Source: Candidatus Kaiserbacteria bacterium (GTDB lineage: Bacteria > Patescibacteriota > Minisyncoccia > Phycocordibacterales > UBA918). Taken from it: DNA of 9,204 nucleotides. The position numbers and the translations under genes were made by a program. The stretch spans positions 8,457 to 17,660 of the forward strand of contig JAGQLZ010000013.1 in assembly GCA_020428895.1 (NCBI GenBank), given 5' to 3'. Below are positions 1 to 6,049 of the stretch, one piece after another (position 1 is the first letter of the stretch; every line of letters begins with the position of its first letter). The notes below the pieces were generated by a model that was not told where the DNA came from, ran no database searches, and saw only the letters and a list, made by a program, of their open reading frames with translations.

Positions 1-429
1 GTAGAGCAAGTTATTCTGTGTGAAGCTTCTCATGAAGAAAGTGTAAAGTGGCACGAATGGCTAAATCGTAACACTGAAGAATTTATTGAGTCTTTAGGTA
101 TTCCTTATCACACCGTTCTTAACTGCGGAGGAGATTTAGGGCAAGGACAGGTAAAAAAATATGACATTGAGTTGTGGGTACCGGGAGAAGAAAAATATCG
201 TGAAATTAGCTCAGCTTCATACTTCCATGATTTCCAGACAAGACGCTTTAATATTCGCTATAAAGATGCTGATGGAAAGATGCGTTATGCTCATTCACTA
301 AACTGTACAGCCATTCCAACTCCAAGAATTTTAGTGTCTTTAATTGAGAATTTTCAACAAGCTGATGGTAGTGTAAAAGTTCCAGAAGCCCTACAGAAAT
401 ATTTTGGTAAAGAAGTGATAAAGAAGTAG
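1..429 (+). CDS. serS: Seryl-tRNA synthetase, C-terminal part (5' end outside window)
   Basis: The reading frame is open from base 1 to a TAG at 427-429 and gives the last 142 residues of a class II seryl-tRNA synthetase, which charges tRNA-Ser with serine in the cytoplasm. The window opens at VEQ, the end of the motif 2 strand. Further on it shows YDIELW, KYREISSAS, DFQTRRFNIRY and the motif 3 region (about residues 98-119 of the fragment) with the conserved Arg in PRILVSLIENFQ, followed by the usual DGSVKVPEAL tail. These blocks have the expected order and spacing for the family. Motif 3 reads NCTAIPTPR where most bacteria have NGSGLAVGR, so it is a divergent subtype. The N-terminal coiled-coil arm lies upstream of the window. 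A long palindrome just after the stop probably terminates transcription. Confidence 0.95.
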   Translation, partial: VEQVILCEASHEESVKWHEWLNRNTEEFIESLGIPYHTVLNCGGDLGQGQVKKYDIELWVPGEEKYREISSASYFHDFQTRRFNIRYKDADGKMRYAHSLNCTAIPTPRILVSLIENFQQADGSVKVPEALQKYFGKEVIKK

Positions 430-434
430 AAATG

Positions 435-476
435 ATTTAAAGTGCCGCCCACACTAGTGTGGGCGGCACTTTAAAT
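435..476. terminator. 42-bp perfect palindrome, probable terminator of serS
   Basis: Bases 435-455 are the exact reverse complement of 456-476, centred on CTAG, with a GC-rich core (GTGCCGCCCACAC). It lies 6 bases after the serS stop and before the next gene. There is no long T run, only an AT-rich tail, so termination strength is uncertain. Confidence 0.7.
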
Positions 477-481
477 ATATG

Positions 482-490
482 TGATAGCAT
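482..490 (+). promoter_or_regulatory. Extended -10 element (TGATAGCAT) for the FtsQ-like gene
   Basis: TG-A-TAGCAT matches the TGN extended -10 form, with 4 of 6 consensus positions in the hexamer. Its last base is 7 bases before the ATG at 498, so transcription should start within one base of the start codon. No Shine-Dalgarno sequence lies upstream of that ATG. Confidence 0.45.
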
Positions 491-497
491 AAAGCCA

Positions 498-1379
498 ATG
501 CAGAAAAATCGCCTAAAACAATCAAAACGGAAAACTAGAAACATGAATCCGCAAACCGTCATGTTTATAAAACAGGGATTGTTTGGACTGGCTTTGTTTA
601 CTTTTATTGGTTTTTTAGGTTTAGCTATTTGGTACGGAACTAGAGTTGAGTTTTTAACTATAAATAATATTGAGGTGGTAGGTGGCGAGTCGGTGTCTCA
701 TGAAGAAGTTTTAGAGAAAACCAATCAAGTTTTGGAGGGGCATTACTTTAGTATTGTCCCTTACAGATTTTCTTGGTGGTATCCAGAGAAACAAATTGCT
801 TCTAACATAAAAGAAATTGAACGTATCAATAATATTCGGGTAGAAAAAATATCGCCAACTGATTTAAGAATTATTTTTGATGAGTTTATACCGTATGCTT
901 TATGGTGCAATGAAAATGATAAAGAAGATTGTTTATTTATTGACCGTACTGGTTATGCTTTTACCTCAGCCCCAAATTTAAAGGGAGAAGTTTTCGTTCG
1001 ATATTACACATTAGCTAGAGCGCCACTGCGAACTGATACTGTAGCTGACAGAGAAGTAGTAAAAACTATAGACTGGTATATAGATAATTTAAAAAATCAG
1101 TTAAATCTATATGTAGTTTCAGTTGAGCTTGATTTGGCTGGAGATGCTTTTATTATTTTGTCGGGTGGTGGTGAACTAAAGGTAAATCTATCTGATGACA
1201 AAAATAAGATTATAGATAATCTGCGAGTAATTCTTGAATCAGCTGACTTTAATCATATTGAACCCGGTAATTTTCAGTATATTGATTTAAGATTTGGAAA
1301 CAAAATTTTTGTAAATGAAGAAATCGAAATTGCCGTAGCTAGTAGTACCACCGCTACCACTACAGAAATAATTGAATAA
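498..1379 (+). CDS. ftsQ: FtsQ/DivIB-like cell division protein (TM + POTRA)
   Basis: This 293-residue protein has the bitopic layout of FtsQ/DivIB. It has a basic cytoplasmic N-terminus (residues 1-25, many K/R), one membrane helix (about 26-48, ending at YGTRVEF), then a POTRA-type segment starting at LTINNIEVVGG with the helix SHEEVLEKTNQVLEG and the strand NIRVEKISPTDLRIIF. A beta-rich extracytoplasmic domain and a Ser/Thr-rich tail follow. FtsQ links early and late divisome proteins at the septum. A GTG at 459 would add 13 residues but lies inside the terminator palindrome, so I chose ATG 498, which also fits the -10 element. Sequence conservation in this family is low, and the call rests on architecture. 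A different POTRA-containing membrane protein is possible. Confidence 0.75.
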   Translation: MQKNRLKQSKRKTRNMNPQTVMFIKQGLFGLALFTFIGFLGLAIWYGTRVEFLTINNIEVVGGESVSHEEVLEKTNQVLEGHYFSIVPYRFSWWYPEKQIASNIKEIERINNIRVEKISPTDLRIIFDEFIPYALWCNENDKEDCLFIDRTGYAFTSAPNLKGEVFVRYYTLARAPLRTDTVADREVVKTIDWYIDNLKNQLNLYVVSVELDLAGDAFIILSGGGELKVNLSDDKNKIIDNLRVILESADFNHIEPGNFQYIDLRFGNKIFVNEEIEIAVASSTTATTTEIIE

Positions 1380-1384
1380 TTGAT

Positions 1385-1408
1385 AACAGGGCCAAGTTTG
1401 GCCCTGTT
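1385..1408. terminator. Hairpin terminator shared by convergent genes
   Basis: The 10-bp stem AACAGGGCCA/TGGCCCTGTT lies 5 bases after the FtsQ-like stop and 15 bases from the stop of the converging small minus-strand gene. A short T/A-rich tail follows. It probably serves both strands. Confidence 0.7.
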
Positions 1409-1423
1409 TAAAAACTGAGATTC

Positions 1424-1588
1424 TCATTTTCTGATAAAAGAAAAGAGCAACATAATGACGCCGGAAGCCATGATACTCATGGCAAAGGCAAGTATGCCAA
1501 CAGACCAAAACCCTGAAATCAGAGCATAGAATATGCCAATTATCGCTGACACAATCACTGCAATGACGGTGAATTTTGAATTGTTCAT
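1424..1588 (-). CDS. Small two-helix membrane protein, 54 residues, unknown function
   Basis: On the minus strand ATG 1588 to TGA 1424 encodes MNNSKFTVIAVIVSAIIG... ending ...LLFSFIRK. Two hydrophobic helices (about residues 7-24 and 29-50) are joined by a short turn containing GFWSVG, with a basic C-terminus. It is probably an inner-membrane protein with both ends on one side. A Shine-Dalgarno-like AGGTGG sits 4 bases before the ATG, and a TATAAT box is found 27 bases upstream. Base composition and use of GCC, GGC and GTC codons are richer in G+C than in the neighbours, hinting at a different origin. I do not recognise the family. The complete promoter, RBS, ORF and terminator set supports a real gene despite its size. 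Confidence 0.65.
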   Translation of the reverse strand: MNNSKFTVIAVIVSAIIGIFYALISGFWSVGILAFAMSIMASGVIMLLFSFIRK

Positions 1589-1592
1589 GATT

Positions 1593-1620
1593 CCACCTGT
1601 TTCTTTCTGTGTATATTATA
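1593..1620 (-). promoter_or_regulatory. RBS AGGTGG (1598-1593) and -10 TATAAT (1620-1615)
   Basis: Read on the minus strand, a perfect TATAAT is followed 16 bases later by AGGTGG and then ATG 1588. No convincing -35 is seen at 17 bp. This gene therefore has a conventional leader with an RBS, unlike several plus-strand genes in the window. Confidence 0.6.
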
Positions 1621-1635
1621 CCGTAATAAAAAAGG

Positions 1636-1660
1636 TAAACGCCACCTTAGGTGGCGTTTA
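1636..1660 (-). terminator. Hairpin plus T6 tract, minus-strand terminator
   Basis: The arms TAAACGCCACCT (1636-1647) and AGGTGGCGTTTA (1649-1660) are perfectly complementary. On the minus strand the hairpin is followed within 2 bases by a run of six T (complement of 1628-1633), a classical intrinsic terminator. The stop codon of the minus-strand frame at 1658-1660 lies in its first arm, supporting that frame as a transcribed gene. Confidence 0.8.
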
Positions 1661-1795
1661 GATTCTCTTAAAGTGGAAGTAGAGAATGGACACAGCAGGA
1701 ATTATCGCCATTATCATGCTCACTATTCGCATCCAGTGATAAGGAAATAAAGGATTGAAAGCGAAAACGATGATGGTGGGAATAGCGATTTTCAC
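1658..1795 (-). CDS. Small membrane protein, 45 residues or longer, unknown function
   Basis: The frame ends at TAA 1660-1658 inside a terminator hairpin. From GTG 1795 it gives MKIAIPTIIVFAFNPLFPYH and continues to ...SILYFHFKRI. It has two hydrophobic stretches (about residues 2-18 and 22-41) and a basic end, like its downstream neighbour at 1424-1588. The same frame stays open upstream to 1927 and encodes a protein-like soluble stretch (containing DTGWRPKHWLPEKPKENKWK), but that extension has no ATG, GTG or TTG. An AGGAGG lies at about 1882 with no standard start in frame at usable distance. Either the start is GTG 1795, or a rare codon such as ATA or CTG is used, or the 5' end is broken. 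The extended frame stops just at the dus start codon. Function is unknown. Confidence 0.45.
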   Translation of the reverse strand: MKIAIPTIIVFAFNPLFPYHWMRIVSMIMAIIPAVSILYFHFKRI

Positions 1796-1929
1796 ACAAA
1801 CTCTCTTCCACTTGTTTTCTTTAGGCTTTTCAGGAAGCCAGTGTTTTGGTCTCCAACCAGTATCTTTGAAAGCCAGTCCTCCTTTTTTAAGTTGCGTTTC
1901 TATTGTCTGGTTAGTAAAGTACTGTATCT

Positions 1930-3027
1930 ATGAATTTTTGGCAAACGTTACCGACTCCAATTATGGCTGTAGCACCAATGGCTGATGTCACTGATGCAGC
2001 TTTTCGACGTTTGATTGCTAAGTATTCAGCTCACCAAAGAAAAGATGGGACGGTCGGTGGGCCAGATGTGATGTGGACGGAATTCGTGGCTGCTGATGGT
2101 CTGATAAAAGCTACTCCCGAAGGAAAAGAGAAATTGATGCAGGATTTAGTTTATTCGGAAGCGGAAAGACCAATTGTGGCTCAACTCTTTACTAGCAATC
2201 CAGAGCACATGGAAGCAACTGCCAAGTTGTGTAGAGAGTTGGGTTTTGATGGAGTAGATATAAATATGGGCTGTCCCGATCGCTCAATTGAAAAACAAGG
2301 TTGTGGTTCAGCTATGATTAAAAATCCTGAAAATGCTAAAGAGATTATACAAGCTGCTAAGCGAGGTACTAAGATGGGAGAAGAGGATGGAATTCCTGTT
2401 AGTGTTAAAACTCGACTTGGTTATAACCAAGATATTTTAGAGGAGTGGTTGCCGGCGATTCTTTTTGAATCGCCGGCCGCAGTAACCATCCACGCTCGCA
2501 CTCGCCAAGAACTGAGTAAAGTACCAGCTAAATGGGAAAGGGTTAAACGAGCCGTAGAGATTAGAAATAAACTTAAAAGTGAAACTTTAATACTAGGAAA
2601 TGGTGATGTTTTGTCGTTGTCAGATGCTCTTAATAAAGTGCAATCTACAGGAGCTGATGGAGTAATGATTGGACGAGCTTTATTTGGTAATCCTTGGTTT
2701 TTTAATCCAAATGTACGTTTGCCAATTTCATTAACAGCTCTACCAACTAAAGGTGTTGATCGAGAAAAAATTGTTATATCCGACACCACTGATGACTCAA
2801 TTGAATACATATCTTTAAAAGGTAGACTTGAGGTTTTAGTAGAACATACAAAATTATTTTGTGAATTATTACCTGAAAAAAATTTTGCAATTATGAAGAA
2901 ACATTTTAAAGCTTATGCTAATGGTTTTCCGGGAGCAGTCCAGTTGCGTACAGATTTGATGGAGCAAAATTCACCAAAGGGAGTTGAAGAGGTTGTCCAC
3001 CGTTTTATAAAAACATTGTCCGCATAA
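1930..3027 (+). CDS. dus: tRNA-dihydrouridine synthase
   Basis: This 365-residue FMN-dependent flavoenzyme reduces specific D-loop uridines of tRNA to dihydrouridine using NADPH. The TIM barrel carries the family landmarks: AVAPMADVTDAAFRRL (residues 13-28), the substrate and flavin segment PIVAQLF (81-87), DINMGCPD with the catalytic Cys115, SVKTRLG with the FMN-phosphate Lys160, TIHARTR with His188 and Arg190, GNGDV (223-227) and GADGVMIGRALFGNPW (241-256). The C-terminal helical domain has FAIMKKHFKAY. Two insertions are seen against the usual ~320-residue form: HQRKDGTVGGPDVMW near 35-49 and a loop around 262-290. ATG 1930 leaves the conserved N-terminal strand intact. No Shine-Dalgarno sequence precedes it. 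A perfect 11-bp hairpin lies within the gene at 2451-2477. Confidence 0.95.
   Translation: MNFWQTLPTPIMAVAPMADVTDAAFRRLIAKYSAHQRKDGTVGGPDVMWTEFVAADGLIKATPEGKEKLMQDLVYSEAERPIVAQLFTSNPEHMEATAKLCRELGFDGVDINMGCPDRSIEKQGCGSAMIKNPENAKEIIQAAKRGTKMGEEDGIPVSVKTRLGYNQDILEEWLPAILFESPAAVTIHARTRQELSKVPAKWERVKRAVEIRNKLKSETLILGNGDVLSLSDALNKVQSTGADGVMIGRALFGNPWFFNPNVRLPISLTALPTKGVDREKIVISDTTDDSIEYISLKGRLEVLVEHTKLFCELLPEKNFAIMKKHFKAYANGFPGAVQLRTDLMEQNSPKGVEEVVHRFIKTLSA
2451..2477 (+). repeat. Perfect inverted repeat inside dus
   Basis: GCCGGCGATTC, a TTTTT loop and GAATCGCCGGC form an uninterrupted 11-bp stem within coding sequence for LPAILFESPAA (dus residues about 174-184). It is much more GC-rich than its surroundings. 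Confidence 0.6.
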
Positions 3028-3053
3028 GACAAGGTTGTTGCTAAACTAACAAT

Positions 3054-3347
3054 ATGAGTGAGGTATTACACGCAAATATATTCTTTATAATTGCTAGCAT
3101 TGCTACGGTAGTGTTTTCAATATTGATATGTTTTATCTTGTATCAAATATTTAAAATATTACAGGGCGTTCGGTCGATTGTTGATCGGGTTGAAAAAGGC
3201 AGTGAAGTCATTGCTGAAGACATCGAACAAATAAGAGACTATTTCGCTAGCGGTGGTTTTGTCTCACGAATTATAGGTATGTTTATGGGTGTAAAACCTA
3301 AAACAAAAACAAAAACTAAAACCCGTCGTACTAGAAAAGACATTTAG
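3054..3347 (+). CDS. Small basic membrane protein, unknown function
   Basis: This 97-residue protein has one clear membrane helix (about residues 8-31), then an amphipathic, probably coiled segment (33-62, QGVRSIVDRVEKGSEVIAED) and a second weakly hydrophobic stretch (67-80). It ends in a basic tail of alternating Lys and Thr (KPKTKTKTKT, 81-90) followed by RRTRKD. The layout resembles small DUF948-type proteins that put a coiled coil and a basic tail at the membrane, but I cannot assign a family. It begins 26 bases after dus, and TAAACT at 3042-3047 is placed exactly for a leaderless start at 3054. A similar membrane-plus-Lys-tail protein follows directly, so the two may act together. The basic tail could bind nucleic acid or acidic lipids, which is inference. 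Confidence 0.75.
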   Translation: MSEVLHANIFFIIASIATVVFSILICFILYQIFKILQGVRSIVDRVEKGSEVIAEDIEQIRDYFASGGFVSRIIGMFMGVKPKTKTKTKTRRTRKDI

Positions 3348-3380
3348 TAATTCCAGTACATAATATTAATAAGCTATCGT

Positions 3381-3887
3381 ATGGCAACTAGTAAAAAAAA
3401 GAAAGAAGTGTCTAATGCACAAAAAATCAGTATAGGAGTAGGTTTGACTGCAGCGGCAGTGGCAGCGGCTGGAACATACTTTCTATACGGAACTAAAGAT
3501 GCGGCTAAGAATAGAAAAACAGTAAAAAGCTGGATGTTAAAAGCGAAAGCAGAAGTGCTTGAATCACTTGAGGCAGCTCAAGAAATGACCAGAGAAGAGT
3601 ATGAGCAAATGATTGATACTGTAGCTGCAGCTTATACAACTTTGCAAGGAGCTACTAAAAAAGATATTTCTGAATTTAGAAAAGAAATGAAAGATCATTG
3701 GCAAGCTATTGAAAAACACGCTCCAGTGAAAAAAGCTAAAAAAGTAGCGGCTAAGGCCGTTAAGTCAGCTACTAAAACTGCTAAAAAAGCCGTTAAAAAT
3801 GTTAAGAAAGAGGTGACTAAAAAAACTAAAAAAGCACCAGCTAAGAAAGCTACTGCCAAGAAGGCGGTGGCAAACAAGAAGAAATAA
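3381..3887 (+). CDS. Membrane protein with histone H1-like Lys/Ala tail
   Basis: This 168-residue protein has three parts. The first is a basic start (SKKKK) and one Ala/Gly-rich membrane helix (about 17-36), similar in style to YtxH-type proteins. The second is a charged, helical middle (about 40-112, with AKAEVLESLEAAQEMTREEY). The third is a tail from about 115 to the end in which roughly 23 of 54 residues are Lys and most others Ala, Val or Thr, in AKKA/AKKV-like units. Such tails are typical of H1-like DNA-binding proteins in bacteria. Here the tail is joined to a membrane anchor, which suggests attachment of the nucleoid or RNA to the membrane. That role is inference. It lies 33 bases after the preceding small membrane protein gene and is followed by a terminator, so the two could be one unit. 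The tail is low-complexity, so homology by composition alone would be misleading. Confidence 0.8.
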   Translation: MATSKKKKEVSNAQKISIGVGLTAAAVAAAGTYFLYGTKDAAKNRKTVKSWMLKAKAEVLESLEAAQEMTREEYEQMIDTVAAAYTTLQGATKKDISEFRKEMKDHWQAIEKHAPVKKAKKVAAKAVKSATKTAKKAVKNVKKEVTKKTKKAPAKKATAKKAVANKKK

Positions 3888-3899
3888 TCAACGATGTTC

Positions 3900-3930
3900 A
3901 AAGGCGCGCCCCTTAAGGGACGCGCCTTTT
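3900..3930 (+). terminator. GC-rich hairpin with T4 tail
   Basis: AAAGGCGCG (3900-3908) pairs with CGCGCCTTT (3921-3929). After one C/A mismatch CCC/GGG continues the stem, and TTTT ends the right side. It lies 12 bases after the stop at 3887. Confidence 0.85.
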
Positions 3931-3932
3931 GG

Positions 3933-3938
3933 TATCAT
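3933..3938 (+). promoter_or_regulatory. -10 element TATCAT, leaderless start
   Basis: TATCAT matches 5 of 6 consensus bases and ends exactly 6 bases before ATG 3945, so the predicted +1 is the A of the start codon. It lies directly after the upstream terminator. No clear -35 is seen because that position falls in the hairpin. Confidence 0.55.
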
Positions 3939-3944
3939 ATACCT

Positions 3945-4793
3945 ATGAGTCACAAACGGATAATTCAGATTTCCTTGGCTGGTTTGGCTGTATTGATTGG
4001 TATTTTATACATTCCATCATTTGTTTCAGTAGAAACGTTGGAAGCAAATAATTTGTCTTACAAAATTACTGGTGAGCTACCGCAGGTAAGCGCTTCCTCG
4101 TATTTAGTTTTTGATATCGAAACTGGTGAGCACATTGTAGAGCATGAAGGAAATATTCGCCGACCAATTGCCTCAGTAACTAAATTAATCAGTGCCGTCT
4201 CACTTAGAAATACCGCTAACTTAGAAGCGACTACTACTATTACTTACGATGATGTAGCTACTGAGGGTCGAGCCGGTAAGTTGGTAGTAGGAGAGATTTA
4301 TACGCTACGTGAACTTCGCTTACCGTTACTTCTTGAGTCTTCTAATGATGCCGCTACAGTAATGGAAAGAGTTACTAATGGAGCAGTGGTAAATGAAATG
4401 AATAATTTAGCTCAAGCTCATGGACTGTCGGCGCGCTTTTTAGATGCTTCTGGTTTGTCTGCAAAAAATATTGCCAGTGCTGAAGATTTGGCAGTCTTGG
4501 CGAATTATATCTATGAAGTCCATCCTGATGTATTTGATATTACAAAAGTTTCTCAATATATCGGTGAATATACTGGTTGGTTTAATAATAATCCCGGAAA
4601 ACACATTGATGGTTATCAAGGTGGTAAACATGGCTATACGGAAGCAGCTGGTCGAACAATTTTAAATTTGTATAAACATGATTTTCCCTCTGAGAGTAGA
4701 GTGCTTGGTTATGTACTTTTAAATAGCGCTAATCTAAAAGCAGACCTTGAAACTTTACACAGCTATGTTGCAGGAAACGTAATTCGGGAATAG
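3945..4793 (+). CDS. D-alanyl-D-alanine carboxypeptidase (peptidase S11, DacA-like)
   Basis: This 282-residue membrane-anchored penicillin-binding protein trims the terminal D-Ala from peptidoglycan stem peptides outside the cytoplasmic membrane. It has an uncleaved-looking signal anchor (residues 6-24), then the serine peptidase fold with all three active-site motifs in order: SVTK with nucleophile Ser77 and Lys80, SSN at 132-134, and KHG at 228-230 in place of the more common KTG. Flanking matches are RPIASVTKL, LLLESSNDAA, FLDASGLS and GGKHGYTEAAGR. It lacks the C-terminal beta domain and amphipathic helix of larger DacA proteins. A start at 3894 would run through the terminator hairpin, so ATG 3945 is preferred and fits the -10 element. 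The Thr-to-His change in KTG is seen in some S11 members and need not abolish activity. Confidence 0.92.
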   Translation: MSHKRIIQISLAGLAVLIGILYIPSFVSVETLEANNLSYKITGELPQVSASSYLVFDIETGEHIVEHEGNIRRPIASVTKLISAVSLRNTANLEATTTITYDDVATEGRAGKLVVGEIYTLRELRLPLLLESSNDAATVMERVTNGAVVNEMNNLAQAHGLSARFLDASGLSAKNIASAEDLAVLANYIYEVHPDVFDITKVSQYIGEYTGWFNNNPGKHIDGYQGGKHGYTEAAGRTILNLYKHDFPSESRVLGYVLLNSANLKADLETLHSYVAGNVIRE

Positions 4794-4810
4794 TTTGTTA
4801 TACTAATCGA

Positions 4811-4998
4811 TATCAAAAAACTATCACACTTATGATCAATATTATTAGCTGTCTAAATACAAAGTGTTTCGCCAACATTGGTGCGCAAAATACGGATAAA
4901 AACCTTCACTTCGACTTCGATGAATCTAGATTCATCTCAGTCTCCAGTTCGATTTTTCTTTCGTATTTTGCGCACCTTTGGTTTGGCGATAGTTTTTT
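4811..4998 (+). ncRNA. Candidate structured RNA upstream of dnaX, ending in a terminator
   Basis: This gene-free stretch folds almost completely. The closing stem AAAAAACTATC (4815-4825) pairs with GATAGTTTTTT (4988-4998). Inside it, a small hairpin is closed by ACACTT/AAGTGT (4826-4831/4862-4867). A long arm follows: TCGCCAA/TTGGCGA (4869-4875/4983-4989), a perfect 15-bp stem GGTGCGCAAAATACG/CGTATTTTGCGCACC (4880-4894/4962-4976) and a tip holding an 18-bp palindrome (4919-4936). The 7-bp stem and closing stem share two bases, so they may alternate. A TATACT box at 4799-4804 predicts a start near 4811, and the T6 run at 4993-4998 could end the transcript, giving about 185 nt. The size and long bulged helix recall 6S RNA, and SRP RNA often neighbours dnaX, but I see no SRP GGAA/AGCAG signature. 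A bidirectional terminator, dnaX leader or MITE-like repeat are alternatives. Confidence 0.5.
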
Positions 4999-5013
4999 AA
5001 TCTCGATTTAATT

Positions 5014-6045
5014 ATGTCTGAAAGCCAAGTTTTGTATAGAAAATATCGGCCGGAGAAATTTTCTGATGTTAGAAATCAGGAACATATTGTTTCGGTATTA
5101 GAAGGAGCTATTAAGAAAGAAGCTATTCCACACGCCATATTATTTTCTGGTGGACGGGGTACCGGCAAAACCACTTTAGCCAGAATCTTTGCTAAGGAGA
5201 TTGGAACTTCAAGCGTCGATCTCTACGAGATTGATGCCGCCAGCAATCGAGGAATCGATGATATTCGTGAACTGAAAGAAGCAGTTTATACTGTTCCTTA
5301 CGAATCTAAGTATAAAGTGTACATAATTGATGAGGTACACATGCTAACCAAAGAAGCTTTTAATGCTTTACTAAAAACTTTAGAAGAACCACCAGCTCAT
5401 GTAGTATTCATTTTAGCTACGACTGAAGAGGAAAAACTTTTAGACACTATTAAGTCACGTTGTCAGTGCTTTACCTTTAAACTTCCGTCAGTGTCAGTAT
5501 TGTCAGAGACTGTTACTGACATAGCCAAAACAGAGGGTTTTAAACTTAAGCCAGCCGCCGCTGAGTTAATAGCTGTATCAGCAGATGGTTCATTTCGTGA
5601 TGCTTTAGGGGTGTTACAGAAAGTTATGTTAGCCTCTGGAGATACGATTGGAGATGCCGACGAAGTGGCTAAGATTATCGGCGCACCAAAACAAGCGATT
5701 TTATGTGATCTACTTAACGCACTAAATGACAAAGATACTCAAGCGGCCCTAACGGCGATTACATCTGTGGTATCAGATCAGGTTGATATGAAGTTGTTTT
5801 CACGGACTTTTTTAAGTGTTACTCGGGCAGTGATGTTGGTAAGAAATCAACCAAGTGAAGCTGATACTATTTTAACTTCATTTAATGATGATACTAGTGA
5901 AGTAATAAAAAAAGTGGCCAATACAGCTGGATCACCAGTTAATTCTCATTCATTAGTGCGGTTATTAGACGCCGCTCAACAGACTAAACATTCACCATTG
6001 CCACAGTTACCAATAGAATTAGCGATTATCGATATCACAACGTAG
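5014..6045 (+). CDS. dnaX: DNA polymerase III gamma subunit, short form
   Basis: This 343-residue clamp-loader ATPase helps open the sliding clamp and load it onto primed DNA. The AAA+ core is complete: YRKYRPEKFSDV start, Walker A GGRGTGKTT (46-54, Lys52), EIDAASNRGIDDIREL (72-87), Walker B IIDEVHM (104-110), sensor 1 LATTE (134-138), arginine finger in SRCQ (148-151) and sensor 2 GSFRDAL (192-198). A helical collar domain follows, up to residue 343. Two parts of typical DnaX are absent. The four-cysteine zinc module that normally lies between Walker A and EIDAASNRG is missing: only about 17 residues separate them and none is Cys. The tau-specific C-terminus that binds helicase and polymerase is also missing. 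Gene context (upstream RNA candidate, phosphatase 4 bases downstream) suggests an operon with the next gene. Confidence 0.95.
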   Translation: MSESQVLYRKYRPEKFSDVRNQEHIVSVLEGAIKKEAIPHAILFSGGRGTGKTTLARIFAKEIGTSSVDLYEIDAASNRGIDDIRELKEAVYTVPYESKYKVYIIDEVHMLTKEAFNALLKTLEEPPAHVVFILATTEEEKLLDTIKSRCQCFTFKLPSVSVLSETVTDIAKTEGFKLKPAAAELIAVSADGSFRDALGVLQKVMLASGDTIGDADEVAKIIGAPKQAILCDLLNALNDKDTQAALTAITSVVSDQVDMKLFSRTFLSVTRAVMLVRNQPSEADTILTSFNDDTSEVIKKVANTAGSPVNSHSLVRLLDAAQQTKHSPLPQLPIELAIIDITT

Positions 6046-6049
6046 ATTT

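Noticed and set aside
459..497. GTG start for the FtsQ-like gene
   Set aside because: It lies within the right arm of the serS terminator palindrome. ATG 498 has a matching -10 element and gives the usual basic N-terminus.
1755..1985. Plus-strand open frame of 76 codons upstream of dus
   Set aside because: It overlaps the conserved dus start and is the mirror of the minus-strand small membrane-protein frame. Its product has no domain-like pattern.
3695..3901. Minus-strand frame of 68 codons
   Set aside because: It is the complement of the Lys/Ala repeat codons of the H1-like tail, which forces a Phe/Leu-rich hydrophobic frame.
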